Below, piece by piece: positions 35,001 to 42,488 of a stretch of 64,000 nt of DNA. The DNA comes from Candidatus Gottesmanbacteria bacterium. GTDB lineage: Bacteria > Patescibacteria > Microgenomatia > UBA10105 > UBA927. The notes beneath the pieces were generated by a model, which saw nothing but the letters and a program-made list of their open reading frames with translations, made no database searches and had not been told where the DNA came from. Numbering within the stretch: position 1 is the first letter of the stretch; each line of letters opens with the position of its first letter. Made by a program: the position numbers and the translations under genes. Location of the stretch: contig CAIJMI010000003.1 of the NCBI GenBank assembly GCA_903821745.1, positions 1 to 64,000 of the forward strand. Direction: 5' to 3'.

Positions 35001-35603
35001 CTACGGTTCATTATATATCACTTCTTTTATGAATTTGTCCTGAACAACAGACATACTATCATGAATAAATCCTTCAACATAGAGTGCTTTTGCTTGCGTT
35101 TCAGAAATCCCGCGGGTTTTCATATACCACAATGTATCTTCAGGAATTGTTCCCGTTGTCACTCCGTGTGTACACCGAACATCGTTATTTAATATTTCAA
35201 GTATCGGGGACGTGGTAATTACTCCTCCAGAACCTGTCAAAAGATTAATATTTTTTTGGTAGGCATCGGATTTTTTCGCATCCTTTCCGATGTGGACGTT
35301 TCCCTGAAATAAAAATGTGCTCGTGTCGCCAATAAATGTTTTCACTAACAAATCACTTTTTGTTCGTGCTCCCACATGCGTTTGATAGGTCATAAGAGAA
35401 ATGGCAGCACCATTTTTTGGCAAAACCAAACAGCGAATATTAGCCGTTCCCCCATCTGCATTCATTACAATATTCACCTTGGCATCAAACGACTGTTCGG
35501 AAACAATTGATATATCAATGTTTACTACTTCTTTTTTTACCATCATATAGGTAAATGATGAATCAGTAACGTTTAATATTTTAATAATGTGTTTTTCAAT
35601 CAT
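35001..35603 (-). CDS. sufD: SufD-like protein, shortened
   Basis: The protein matches the C-terminal beta-helix of SufB/SufD: HIGKDAKKSDAYQKNINLL, SPILEILNNDVRCTHGVTTG and the tail SETQAKALYVEGFI. At 200 residues it is about half the usual SufD, lacking most of the N-terminal domain. It should pair with SufB and SufC in the SufBC2D scaffold. The order sufC-sufB-sufD-sufS-sufU supports the call. Confidence 0.9.
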   Translation of the reverse strand: MIEKHIIKILNVTDSSFTYMMVKKEVVNIDISIVSEQSFDAKVNIVMNADGGTANIRCLVLPKNGAAISLMTYQTHVGARTKSDLLVKTFIGDTSTFLFQGNVHIGKDAKKSDAYQKNINLLTGSGGVITTSPILEILNNDVRCTHGVTTGTIPEDTLWYMKTRGISETQAKALYVEGFIHDSMSVVQDKFIKEVIYNEP

Positions 35604-35609
35604 ATGCGT

Positions 35610-37013
35610 TTATCCAACAGACCCCTGCATTTCCAAATCCATTAACCGATTAAGCTCCACCGCATATTCTAAAGGAAGTTCTTTCACGATCGGTTCGATA
35701 AATCCGTTTACTATCATTGATGCAGCCTGATTTACAGAAATTCCACGACTTATTAAATAAAATAGTTGGTCGTCAGAAATTCTCGATACGGACGCCTCAT
35801 GCTCCATAACGCTTTGTGTTTCATGAATATCCATTTTTGGATATGTATCAGATCTTGATGCATCATCGACAATTAATGCATCACAGACTACATTACTTCT
35901 TGAACCAGTTGCATTATGGGCAATATGGACCATTCCCCGATATGATGTCCGTCCCCCTCCGCTACTTATTGATTTTGAAATAATCCGTGATGTGGTCTCA
36001 GGTGCCAAATGCAGCATTTTTCCTCCCGTATCCTGAATTTGTCCCTTTCCTGCATAAGCAATTGACAAGACTTCTCCATGCGCTTTTTTTCCCACAAGAT
36101 AACAGGCAGGATATTTCATCGTTACTTTGCTTCCGATATTTCCATCTACCCATTCCATGATCCCTTCCTCTTCAACTCGAGCCCGTTTTGTTACTAAGTT
36201 AAACACGTTCGTACTCCAATTTTGCACGGTGGAATATCGGACCCGTGCACCTTTTTTTACAAAAATTTCAACAACGGCACTGTGAAGTGAATCGGTAGAA
36301 TAAATTGGAGCAGTACATCCTTCAATGTAATGAACGAAACTTCCCTCATCGGCAATGATGAGCGTCCGCTCAAATTGCCCCATGTTTGCGGCATTAATTC
36401 GAAAATATGCCTGAAGCGGTAAGCCAACCGAAACATTCTTTGGCACATAAATAAATGACCCACCCGACCACACACTGCTATTTAACGCGGCAAATTTATT
36501 ATCCCCAGGAAGAATAAGTTTTCCCATATATTGCTTGACGAGTTCCGGATATTTCCTGACCGCCGTGTCCATATCCGTAAATATGACTCCTTTTTCATGC
36601 AATGTCTTTTCAATACTTTTGTACACTACTTCTGATTCATACTGAGCAGAAACCCCGGAAAGAAACTTTTTTTCCATTTCAGGAATTCCGATTTTGTCAT
36701 AGGTATCACGAATTGCATCAGGTAGCTCATTCCAACTTTCAGCCTGTGACTTAACCGGACGAAGATAATAAAATAAATTCTTAAATTGAATATCAGCAAG
36801 GCTCGGTCCCCAGAATGGCATCTGTTTTTTCTGGTATATTCCAAAACTTTTTAAACGGAAATTTAACATCCACGCAGGTTCTCCTTTTTGCGCACTCATC
36901 TCGCGAATGACAGCTTCTGACAATCCCCTGCCTGATTTATATATATACTCATCAGGTTTATGAAATCCAAACGCATACGGAGCTGGAATAAATGATTTCT
37001 TAGGTATTGCCAT
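35610..37013 (-). CDS. sufB: Fe-S cluster assembly scaffold SufB
   Basis: SufB shows GRGLSEAVIREMSAQKGEPAWML-type N-terminal sequence, FIYVPKNVSVGLPLQAYFRIN, HYIEGCTAPIYSTDSLHSAVVE (with the conserved Cys) and the C-terminal SRGISVNQAASMIVNGFIEP. I chose the ATG at 37013, before the conserved start; the longer frame to 37052 has no conserved residues. The gene overlaps the end of sufC by 14 bases. The length of 467 is normal. Confidence 0.96.
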   Translation of the reverse strand: MAIPKKSFIPAPYAFGFHKPDEYIYKSGRGLSEAVIREMSAQKGEPAWMLNFRLKSFGIYQKKQMPFWGPSLADIQFKNLFYYLRPVKSQAESWNELPDAIRDTYDKIGIPEMEKKFLSGVSAQYESEVVYKSIEKTLHEKGVIFTDMDTAVRKYPELVKQYMGKLILPGDNKFAALNSSVWSGGSFIYVPKNVSVGLPLQAYFRINAANMGQFERTLIIADEGSFVHYIEGCTAPIYSTDSLHSAVVEIFVKKGARVRYSTVQNWSTNVFNLVTKRARVEEEGIMEWVDGNIGSKVTMKYPACYLVGKKAHGEVLSIAYAGKGQIQDTGGKMLHLAPETTSRIISKSISSGGGRTSYRGMVHIAHNATGSRSNVVCDALIVDDASRSDTYPKMDIHETQSVMEHEASVSRISDDQLFYLISRGISVNQAASMIVNGFIEPIVKELPLEYAVELNRLMDLEMQGSVG

Positions 37014-37797
37014 ATCCACTTTTTTCAATTTGTTTTGCAACTGCCGCTCCACCAGACTTAAAGATAATCCCGTTCTTTAAAACTGAAACAACATCTGGAT
37101 GCAAGTAGGAAAGCAGCCTCTGATAATGGGTAATAATGATGCATCCCGTACCATTTTTTTGAAGCAACTCAATTCCTGATGCCACAATTTTTAATGCATC
37201 TACATCCAGTCCGGTATCAATTTCATCGAATATTACAAATTTTGGCTGCAACACTAAGGCTTGCAGTACTTCAATTTTTTTTCGTTCTCCTCCTGAGAAT
37301 CCTTCATGAATACTTCGTGTTAATAACATTGGATCAATATGAAGAAAGAGCGCATATTTTTTAATTGTTTCTAAAAGTTCAGAAAGCGACATATCTGAAG
37401 ATTTCCACCTGGCTGCAAGAACCGAATTATGTACGTGTATATCTCTTTTTTTGGTATCAGGATGCAGTTCCTGATATGCTGCGCGAAGAAGATTTGTCAC
37501 ACTTACACCAGATATAGCAATTGGCGATTGAAACGCAAGAAAAATACCGAGTTTTGCTCTATCTGACGTTTTCATTTTCGTTATATTCTTGCTTCCAAAA
37601 TATAGGTTGCCTTTTACCGTATATTTCGTATTCCCCATTAAAACATTGGCAAGTGTAGATTTTCCGCTTCCGTTCGGCCCCATAATCACATACGTTTTTT
37701 TTGATTCAAACACCATGGAAATATCAGTAATGACATTTTTACCCGATGGAAGTGAAACGCTCAGATGCGAGACAGTAAATGATGGTTGTTTACTCAT
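37000..37797 (-). CDS. sufC: Fe-S assembly ATPase SufC
   Basis: SufC is the ABC ATPase of the SufBCD scaffold. It has Walker A GPNGSGKSTLANVL, the SufC-type FLAFQSPIAISGVS, signature FSGGERKKIEVLQAL, Walker B FVIFDEIDTGLDVDAL and switch His IITHYQRLL. The length of 265 is normal. It starts 3 bases after the Rrf2 regulator gene. Confidence 0.97.
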   Translation of the reverse strand: MSKQPSFTVSHLSVSLPSGKNVITDISMVFESKKTYVIMGPNGSGKSTLANVLMGNTKYTVKGNLYFGSKNITKMKTSDRAKLGIFLAFQSPIAISGVSVTNLLRAAYQELHPDTKKRDIHVHNSVLAARWKSSDMSLSELLETIKKYALFLHIDPMLLTRSIHEGFSGGERKKIEVLQALVLQPKFVIFDEIDTGLDVDALKIVASGIELLQKNGTGCIIITHYQRLLSYLHPDVVSVLKNGIIFKSGGAAVAKQIEKSGYGNT

Positions 37798-37800
37798 AAT

Positions 37801-38202
37801 TCATCCTTTCTTGATAAGTTGATCAAGGGTGACGTTTTCACAGTAAGTTAAAAACGTATTTTCAATTTGCTGTTTGATCCGTGCGGGTAAACAATCCGGT
37901 TGTAACGGACATTGACGAACTCCCTTTCCTGGAGGAATGACGTCATTGGTTGAACCTGCAGCTTGAAGAATTTGAAGGATGGTAATATCCGTTGCCGGTT
38001 TTGCAAGCACATACCCTCCACCAATTCCTTCTTTACTCTCTACAATTGCCGCACTCCGTAACCCACGAATAAGCTTTTTTAGATATGCATTGGATACCCC
38101 ATGGGACTTGCCAATATCAACCAGGGTTAGGCGTTGTCTGTCATGTGCAGCAAGCTCTGCCGCGATCAGGATACTTAGTTCTTCACATCTGGTAAGTTTC
38201 AT
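37801..38202 (-). CDS. Rrf2-family regulator, IscR/SufR-like
   Basis: The 133-residue protein has the Rrf2 winged helix (HGVSNAYLKKLIRGLRSAAIVESKEGIGGGYVLAKP) and a C-x5-C pair at Cys98 and Cys104, with a further Cys121. The pair fits an Fe-S-sensing regulator like IscR or NsrR. It is the first gene of a run through sufCBDSU, ferredoxin and korAB. I chose the ATG at 38202; a TTG at 38214 lies within the adjacent dyad. The protein probably represses its own operon when clusters are plentiful. Confidence 0.9.
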   Translation of the reverse strand: MKLTRCEELSILIAAELAAHDRQRLTLVDIGKSHGVSNAYLKKLIRGLRSAAIVESKEGIGGGYVLAKPATDITILQILQAAGSTNDVIPPGKGVRQCPLQPDCLPARIKQQIENTFLTYCENVTLDQLIKKG

Positions 38203-38227
38203 AACTGATACCAATATGGTATCAGTT
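38203..38227 (-). promoter_or_regulatory. 25-bp dyad operator at the rrf2-suf-kor start
   Basis: AACTGATACC and GGTATCAGTT are perfect 10-bp arms around the 5-base centre ATATT (minus strand). The site touches the rrf2 ATG. It is the longest perfect operator-like dyad in the window and most likely the autoregulatory Rrf2 site. Confidence 0.85.
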
Positions 38228-38243
38228 ACTGAGGAAATTGCAA
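38216..38243 (-). promoter_or_regulatory. promoter of the rrf2-suf-kor operon
   Basis: TTGCAA (38238-38243) and TACCAT (38216-38221), with TG at the extended -10 position, are 16 bases apart. The -10 lies inside the dyad, so repressor and polymerase would compete. Confidence 0.5.
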
Positions 38244-38246
38244 GAG

Positions 38247-39095
38247 TTAGAGCTCTTCAGAGACGCGGTCAGTTTTTCCCATGAATACTTCATGTATCCC
38301 CTGCATCCGCAAAATAAAGTGTTCTTGTTTATGTAATGGATGATTATCAAAGTTAATAAACTGATTGACTGCTTCAGTTTGCGTTTCATGACAAAGCAGT
38401 GCTTTGCCTTTAGCAATTTTGGTGCCTTCAATATCAATGGAAGTCGTAATAAATTTGTCTTTCGTACCAAGCAGCGGTTTATCAAATGATTCCTCGGGTA
38501 TAATTTTCATCTTTTTGAGGTATGACGTCACGTGTTCCGGCATGCAAACAAAATATAATTTCGGTTCTTTGCTTTCCGGATCTCGTTCACCAAACATTTG
38601 CATATGTGCTGCTTCCTTCCATACTTTCCCTCTTCCTGGACGGAATGTTTCCGGATGTTTCAGCTCTTCAATATGCTCAACGTATTTTTGAAACGCGAAT
38701 GTCGTGGCAAAACATACTTTTATACAATCAGGATCATTATTCATCCCTGTCGTATCATGTGTAATCACAACATCAGGTAATTGTTCGATCATTTTTTTAT
38801 ATATTGGATCTTCTATCGTTCCGGGAGACAGTGCTGTCAATTCTCCATCAGGCTGAGATAGATAGGACACGCTGCGAACGCCTAATATCTTTGCAGCTAC
38901 CTCCAGTTCTTTCTTTCGAAGATCCGCAAGTGCTTGATCTTTTGCCCACACAAACTCTCCACTCTGGCCTTTTTCACCATTTGTGGCAATAATTAATTCA
39001 ATTTTCCATCCAAGCTCCGCATATTTAGCAATCGTTCCACCTGCCATAAATGACTCATCACTCGGATGCGCAAACACAACTAACATTGTTTTCAT
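38247..39095 (-). CDS. PIG-L/LmbE-family protein with altered active site
   Basis: The 282-residue protein matches the PIG-L deacetylase fold (MLVVFAHPSDESFMAGGTI, ATNGEKGQSG, DVVITHDTTG). The usual AHPDDE is AHPSDE: the first Asp, the general base, is Ser12. The distal PDH that supplies a zinc His is PDC (Cys124). Family members remove acetyl groups from GlcNAc derivatives using zinc. This copy may be altered in metal or activity. It lies 44 bases upstream of rrf2 and is divergent from the methyltransferase gene at 39110. Confidence 0.82.
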   Translation of the reverse strand: MKTMLVVFAHPSDESFMAGGTIAKYAELGWKIELIIATNGEKGQSGEFVWAKDQALADLRKKELEVAAKILGVRSVSYLSQPDGELTALSPGTIEDPIYKKMIEQLPDVVITHDTTGMNNDPDCIKVCFATTFAFQKYVEHIEELKHPETFRPGRGKVWKEAAHMQMFGERDPESKEPKLYFVCMPEHVTSYLKKMKIIPEESFDKPLLGTKDKFITTSIDIEGTKIAKGKALLCHETQTEAVNQFINFDNHPLHKQEHFILRMQGIHEVFMGKTDRVSEEL

Positions 39096-39112
39096 GATAC
39101 AATTCTATCATG
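39093..39112. promoter_or_regulatory. symmetric divergent leaderless promoter
   Basis: CATGATA and TATCATG form a 7-bp dyad around CAATTC. Read on either strand, the site gives TGATACAAT (plus) or TGATAGAAT (minus) followed by 6 bases and the ATG of the gene on that strand. Only 14 bases separate the two start codons. Confidence 0.6.
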
Positions 39113-39985
39113 AATGCTATACCTACCGCTTACGCAACCGACTGGATAGAATACGCTCTCCTCGATAGTGGGGACGGAGAAAAACTGGAAAACTTCGCCG
39201 GATACACCATCATTCGTCCGGACCCCCGTGCTATTTGGAAACCCCAACAGTCAAAAACTCTATGGAAACAGGCCGATGCCCGTTTTATTCGCACAGATAG
39301 CGATCATGGGGAATGGAATATCAAAAAACAACCGCCAATAAATTGGACCATAACGTATCATGACATGCACTTTGTCCTACACCCAACGGATTTTAAACAT
39401 GTTGGTATTTTCCCTGAACAAGCTGTGAACTGGTCATGGATGCAATCCATTATTTCTCCAAATTCTACCATTTTAAATCTTTTTGGATACACAGGAGCGG
39501 CAACTGTTGCAGCCTGTAAAGCAGGAGCGCACGTTACGCATGTTGACAGCTCAAAGCCATCAATCACCTGGGCTCATGAAAATTGTGAAAAAAATGATAT
39601 TGACATCAAGCAAACACGATGGATTGCAGAAGATGCCGTTAAATTTGTTATTCGGGAAACAAACCGTGGGAATACCTACGACGGCATTATCCTTGATCCT
39701 CCACGATTTGGACGGGGTGCAAAAGGGGAAGTTTGGAAACTCGCGGACGATCTTCCGTATCTTCTTTCAAATCTAAAAAATATTTTATCCAAAAAACCAT
39801 CATTTATTTTACTTAATGTATACACGGCAGACTTATCGAGTCTTGCATTATACAACTGCATGCATTCGGTTTTTTCATCTCTTGAGGGGACATTAACATT
39901 TGGAGAACTGACAACAAAGGAAAAAAATACTGATCGATTATTGCCACAGGGGTCATTTGTCAGATGGCAAGCAAAGAAAAATTAA
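39110..39985 (+). CDS. RlmI/RlmK-like class I SAM methyltransferase
   Basis: The protein starts with EYALLDSGDGEKLENFAGYTIIRPDP, typical of this group. The SAM motif is LNLFGYTGAATVAACKAGA, followed by VTHVDSSKPSITWAHENCEKN and the catalytic-type motif GIILDPPRFGRG. Family members modify rRNA bases. The N-terminal PUA domain of RlmI is missing, so the target is uncertain. The only usable start is the ATG at 39110. Confidence 0.82.
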   Translation: MNAIPTAYATDWIEYALLDSGDGEKLENFAGYTIIRPDPRAIWKPQQSKTLWKQADARFIRTDSDHGEWNIKKQPPINWTITYHDMHFVLHPTDFKHVGIFPEQAVNWSWMQSIISPNSTILNLFGYTGAATVAACKAGAHVTHVDSSKPSITWAHENCEKNDIDIKQTRWIAEDAVKFVIRETNRGNTYDGIILDPPRFGRGAKGEVWKLADDLPYLLSNLKNILSKKPSFILLNVYTADLSSLALYNCMHSVFSSLEGTLTFGELTTKEKNTDRLLPQGSFVRWQAKKN

Positions 39986-40392
39986 AGCCATTTATCCGCA
40001 AGATATGTAATGGTAACACCACCAAGAGCACCAATCATTGGTCCCCATAATACCTCAAGAATTGTTATCTCAAGTCCCCAATTATGAATGAGTGCGTAAT
40101 TAACCAGTCCATATACTGAAATAGCTAATATTCCACAAGCTGCACCGATCAAAGCACCCTGCAAAAGTTTTGGATGACCACCGGTTTTATATAACACGAG
40201 AAACAAGGTTGTTGCGACAAGTAACAGTTGAGCGAGCAATCCTGGAATTAATTGAAGATCTAATTTGCCTCCAACCATTCGAGCAATGGGAGCAAACCAT
40301 AGACTATATTGTTTTCCAAAAAGAATGAGATGCCAAAATGCGTCGACTGCACTTATTATGACAAAGGACAGAAGATATACAAGAAAAAGTAT
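39982..40392 (-). CDS. DUF2177-like membrane protein, apparent ATA start
   Basis: From the ATG at 40278 only 98 residues can be read, but the frame stays open upstream and encodes another 38 residues of good membrane sequence (LVYLLSFVIISAVDAFWHL and LILFGKQYSLWF). With them the 136-residue protein has four helices and resembles DUF2177: an N-terminal Asp-x-x-Trp segment and SVYGLVNYALI near the middle. AAGGAGG (40400-40406) lies 7 bases before an ATA codon at 40392, and no ATG, GTG or TTG is available there. Either ATA is the start, or a one-base indel in the T5 run separates an ATG at 40399 from this frame. Confidence 0.65.
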   Translation of the reverse strand: MLFLVYLLSFVIISAVDAFWHLILFGKQYSLWFAPIARMVGGKLDLQLIPGLLAQLLLVATTLFLVLYKTGGHPKLLQGALIGAACGILAISVYGLVNYALIHNWGLEITILEVLWGPMIGALGGVTITYLADKWL

Positions 40393-40447
40393 AGTGCATC
40401 CTCCTTAAAAACCTTTCGAAATAGTATACCACAATCTTAATTTTCCG

Positions 40448-40456
40448 TGATATACT
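40448..40456 (+). promoter_or_regulatory. extended -10 box of the CoA-binding protein gene
   Basis: TGATATACT ends 9 bases before the ATG at 40466. No -35 and no Shine-Dalgarno are visible. Confidence 0.5.
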
Positions 40457-40465
40457 GGCCTTAAG

Positions 40466-40867
40466 ATGGATAAAACATCGCTTCTCGATGCTCACACAAT
40501 TGCCATAGTCGGGGTATCCGATGATGAGAACAGACCAAGTTTTGCAGTTGCCTCCTATCTTATTCATCATGGATATATCATTATTCCTGTCAACCCCAAT
40601 CTTGCATCATTATTTGGTGAGAAATGCTACCCTTCAATAACAGCAATACCAAACCATATCCATTTGGACATTGTTGATATTTTCAGAAAGCCTGAATATA
40701 TTCCAGATATCGTTGAGGAAGTACTGAAAAGAACCGAAAAGCCCATTATTTGGATGCAGGAAGGAATTATTTCTGAAGAAGCAAAGAAATTGGCTGAATC
40801 TCATGAATTGCCCGTCACTATGGATGTTTGTATTATGAAGGAACATAAAAAGCTTATAGCTTCATAG
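40466..40867 (+). CDS. CoA-binding domain protein (YccU-like)
   Basis: The 133-residue protein is a single Rossmann CoA-binding domain: IAIVGVSDDENRPSFAVASYL, GYIIIPVNPN, CYPSITAIPNHIHLDIVDIF and IIWMQEGIISEEAKKLA, ending in MDVCIMKEHKKL. Related YccU-type proteins are widespread and of unclear function. It is divergent from the DUF2177-like gene and sits alone. Confidence 0.88.
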   Translation: MDKTSLLDAHTIAIVGVSDDENRPSFAVASYLIHHGYIIIPVNPNLASLFGEKCYPSITAIPNHIHLDIVDIFRKPEYIPDIVEEVLKRTEKPIIWMQEGIISEEAKKLAESHELPVTMDVCIMKEHKKLIAS

Positions 40868-40896
40868 CTATATTCAGAAAATTTTCAGAATTCTGG

Positions 40897-40905
40897 TGGT
40901 ATGAT
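40897..40905 (+). promoter_or_regulatory. extended -10 box of the cytochrome b5-like gene
   Basis: TGGTATGAT ends 6 bases before the ATG at 40912, so the transcript is probably leaderless. Confidence 0.5.
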
Positions 40906-40911
40906 ACATAT

Positions 40912-41298
40912 ATGAAAAAAGAACTAACAATATCCTTACTCATTACCATTTTCGTTCTTGTGGGTGCATTTCTTATGATCGCAAAATCAACGACGCCATC
41001 TGTATCAACCGAAACCACGTCGACGCCCACACAAATGACGACATCTTCTACTTCCACAAATATTGTCACCTCAATTGATGTTCAAAAACACAACTCCATC
41101 TCTGATTGTTGGATAGTACTAAATAATAACGTTTATAATGTCACCTCATATATTGATCAACATCCAGGCGGTCTAACCATGGTTCCGTTTTGTGGAAAAG
41201 ACGCAACGGAAGCATATAATACAATACGAGAGGGCAGCGGACATTCAAATAAAGCGACAAAACTCTTACAATCTTTTTATGTAGGCACTACTCAATAA
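40912..41298 (+). CDS. membrane-anchored cytochrome b5-like domain protein
   Basis: An N-terminal helix (about 6-24) and a Thr/Ser-rich spacer (26-55) lead to a cytochrome b5 domain. It has DCWIVLNNNVYNVTSYI, His84 in the HPGG motif and His111 as the second haem ligand. The domain would face outside the cell. The next gene, 6 bases downstream, encodes a small His-containing membrane protein. Together they could form a membrane electron-transfer pair. Confidence 0.87.
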   Translation: MKKELTISLLITIFVLVGAFLMIAKSTTPSVSTETTSTPTQMTTSSTSTNIVTSIDVQKHNSISDCWIVLNNNVYNVTSYIDQHPGGLTMVPFCGKDATEAYNTIREGSGHSNKATKLLQSFYVGTTQ

Positions 41299-41304
41299 CG
41301 TTAT

Positions 41305-41574
41305 ATGAGAAACACACAATTATATCTGTTTTGTAAAAAAATTCATCGACTTCTCGTTATACTGATGATAGTTCTTGGAAGTATCATGGCTGGAACTGGT
41401 TATATGATGCATGAGGGCGTATACATCCTCGTATCAGCTATACAAATTCGATTCTTTCACAATAATTTAAGCATTCTTTTTTCCATTATTCTTGGAATCA
41501 TGTCTCTCACAGGACTATACCTGTTTCTCTTTCCTTATCTCAAAGTAAAAAGAGAACCGCCACTAAGTAATTGA
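41305..41574 (+). CDS. small His-containing membrane protein, possible b-type cytochrome partner
   Basis: The 89-residue protein has two or three likely helices (about 15-33, 38-50 and 54-78). His14 (KKIHR) and His52 (FFHNN) sit at helix ends, with His36 between. KKIHRLL and GLYLFLFPYLK recall the PepSY-type and DUF4405-type haem membrane proteins, but the match is only by pattern. Its stop overlaps the convergent Gre gene by 12 bases. Confidence 0.6.
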   Translation: MRNTQLYLFCKKIHRLLVILMIVLGSIMAGTGYMMHEGVYILVSAIQIRFFHNNLSILFSIILGIMSLTGLYLFLFPYLKVKREPPLSN

Positions 41575-42036
41575 AGAAATTGAATACGTAACTACCCCAG
41601 ATGGAATTATCACCTCCACCGAATCTTTTTCTTTCTTTCCCATTAATGCCTTGCCAATAGGAGAAAAATATGAAATAGTATGTTGCTTTGGATCTGATTC
41701 ATATCCCCCAACGATTGTATAGGTCATCTCTTTTTGCCCATCTGATATCGTAACAACGCTTCCAATATCAACAAATCCCATACGGCTCGATTCGACAACT
41801 TTTCCAAAACGAATTAATCGTTCTAAATGTCTCAGTCTTGTATCAAGTGATGATAATTTCGCACGCGCAGCTTTGTAATATCCATTTTCAGACAGGTCTC
41901 CCATTTCACGGGCTTTTCTTAAATGTTCAACTGCTTCCGGTCGTTCATCGGTAAGCTTCTTTTTTTCATCGAGAAGCTGTTGATACCCGATAGCTGTAAA
42001 TGGAATGCGTTTTGGTTTAGGTGCAAAAACCTTCAT
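41563..42036 (-). CDS. GreA/GreB-family transcription factor, second copy
   Basis: The 157-residue paralog has an N-terminal extension (VFAPKPKRIPFTAIGYQQLL), a coiled coil with tip GDLSENGYYKAARAKL and a C-terminal domain ending FSPIGKALMGKKEKDSVEV. The tip Asp and Glu that chelate magnesium are kept. It overlaps the peroxiredoxin gene (ATGA), so it is coexpressed with oxidative-stress enzymes, unlike the solo greA at 26425. Confidence 0.9.
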   Translation of the reverse strand: MKVFAPKPKRIPFTAIGYQQLLDEKKKLTDERPEAVEHLRKAREMGDLSENGYYKAARAKLSSLDTRLRHLERLIRFGKVVESSRMGFVDIGSVVTISDGQKEMTYTIVGGYESDPKQHTISYFSPIGKALMGKKEKDSVEVIIPSGVVTYSISSIT

Positions 42037-42482
42037 GATAATGTTTTAATGTCAGCTAAAATCTGTCCAGCATGAATAAGTGGATTGACATTTTCATATA
42101 TCTTCTTTATTGTCCCATCTGGTCCAATGATTGTTGTCGTTCGTTTCACTCCTTCAAATTCTCTGCCCATAAATTTCTTCATTCCCCACGCATGGTACGC
42201 CTGAATGGTTTTCTTTGATTCATCGCTCAAAATCGGAAAATTAAGACGATACTTATCCGCAAATTTTTTATGAGAAGCAATAGCATCCTTTGAAACGCCA
42301 AGAATGATCACTCCTAGATTCTTAAAATCCGCGGAGCTATCCCGAAAACTACATGCTTCTTTCGTACAACCTGGTGTATTATCTTTTGGATAAAAATAAA
42401 GGACGACCCACTTTCCTTTATAGTCAGAAAGCGAACGCATCCTACCTGTTTGATCAGGCAATCGAAAAGAAGGGGCTTGCAT
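42033..42482 (-). CDS. bcp: peroxiredoxin, Bcp/PrxQ type
   Basis: The enzyme reduces hydroperoxides. The peroxidatic Cys39 and resolving Cys44 form the CxxxxC of the atypical 2-Cys PrxQ group (NTPGCTKEACSFRD). YFYPKDNTPG and the GVSKDAIASHKKFADKYRLNF stretch are typical. The length of 149 is normal. It lies between rubrerythrin (6 bases) and the Gre paralog. Confidence 0.95.
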   Translation of the reverse strand: MQAPSFRLPDQTGRMRSLSDYKGKWVVLYFYPKDNTPGCTKEACSFRDSSADFKNLGVIILGVSKDAIASHKKFADKYRLNFPILSDESKKTIQAYHAWGMKKFMGREFEGVKRTTTIIGPDGTIKKIYENVNPLIHAGQILADIKTLS

Positions 42483-42488
42483 AATAAT

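Noticed and set aside
37014..37052. Longer start of SufB
   Set aside because: The added 13 residues lie inside sufC and carry no conserved sequence; the ATG at 37013 begins the conserved part.
38222..38485. Minus-strand open frame of 87 codons overlapping the PIG-L gene
   Set aside because: It lies in another frame inside the end of a recognised gene and shows no signal of its own.
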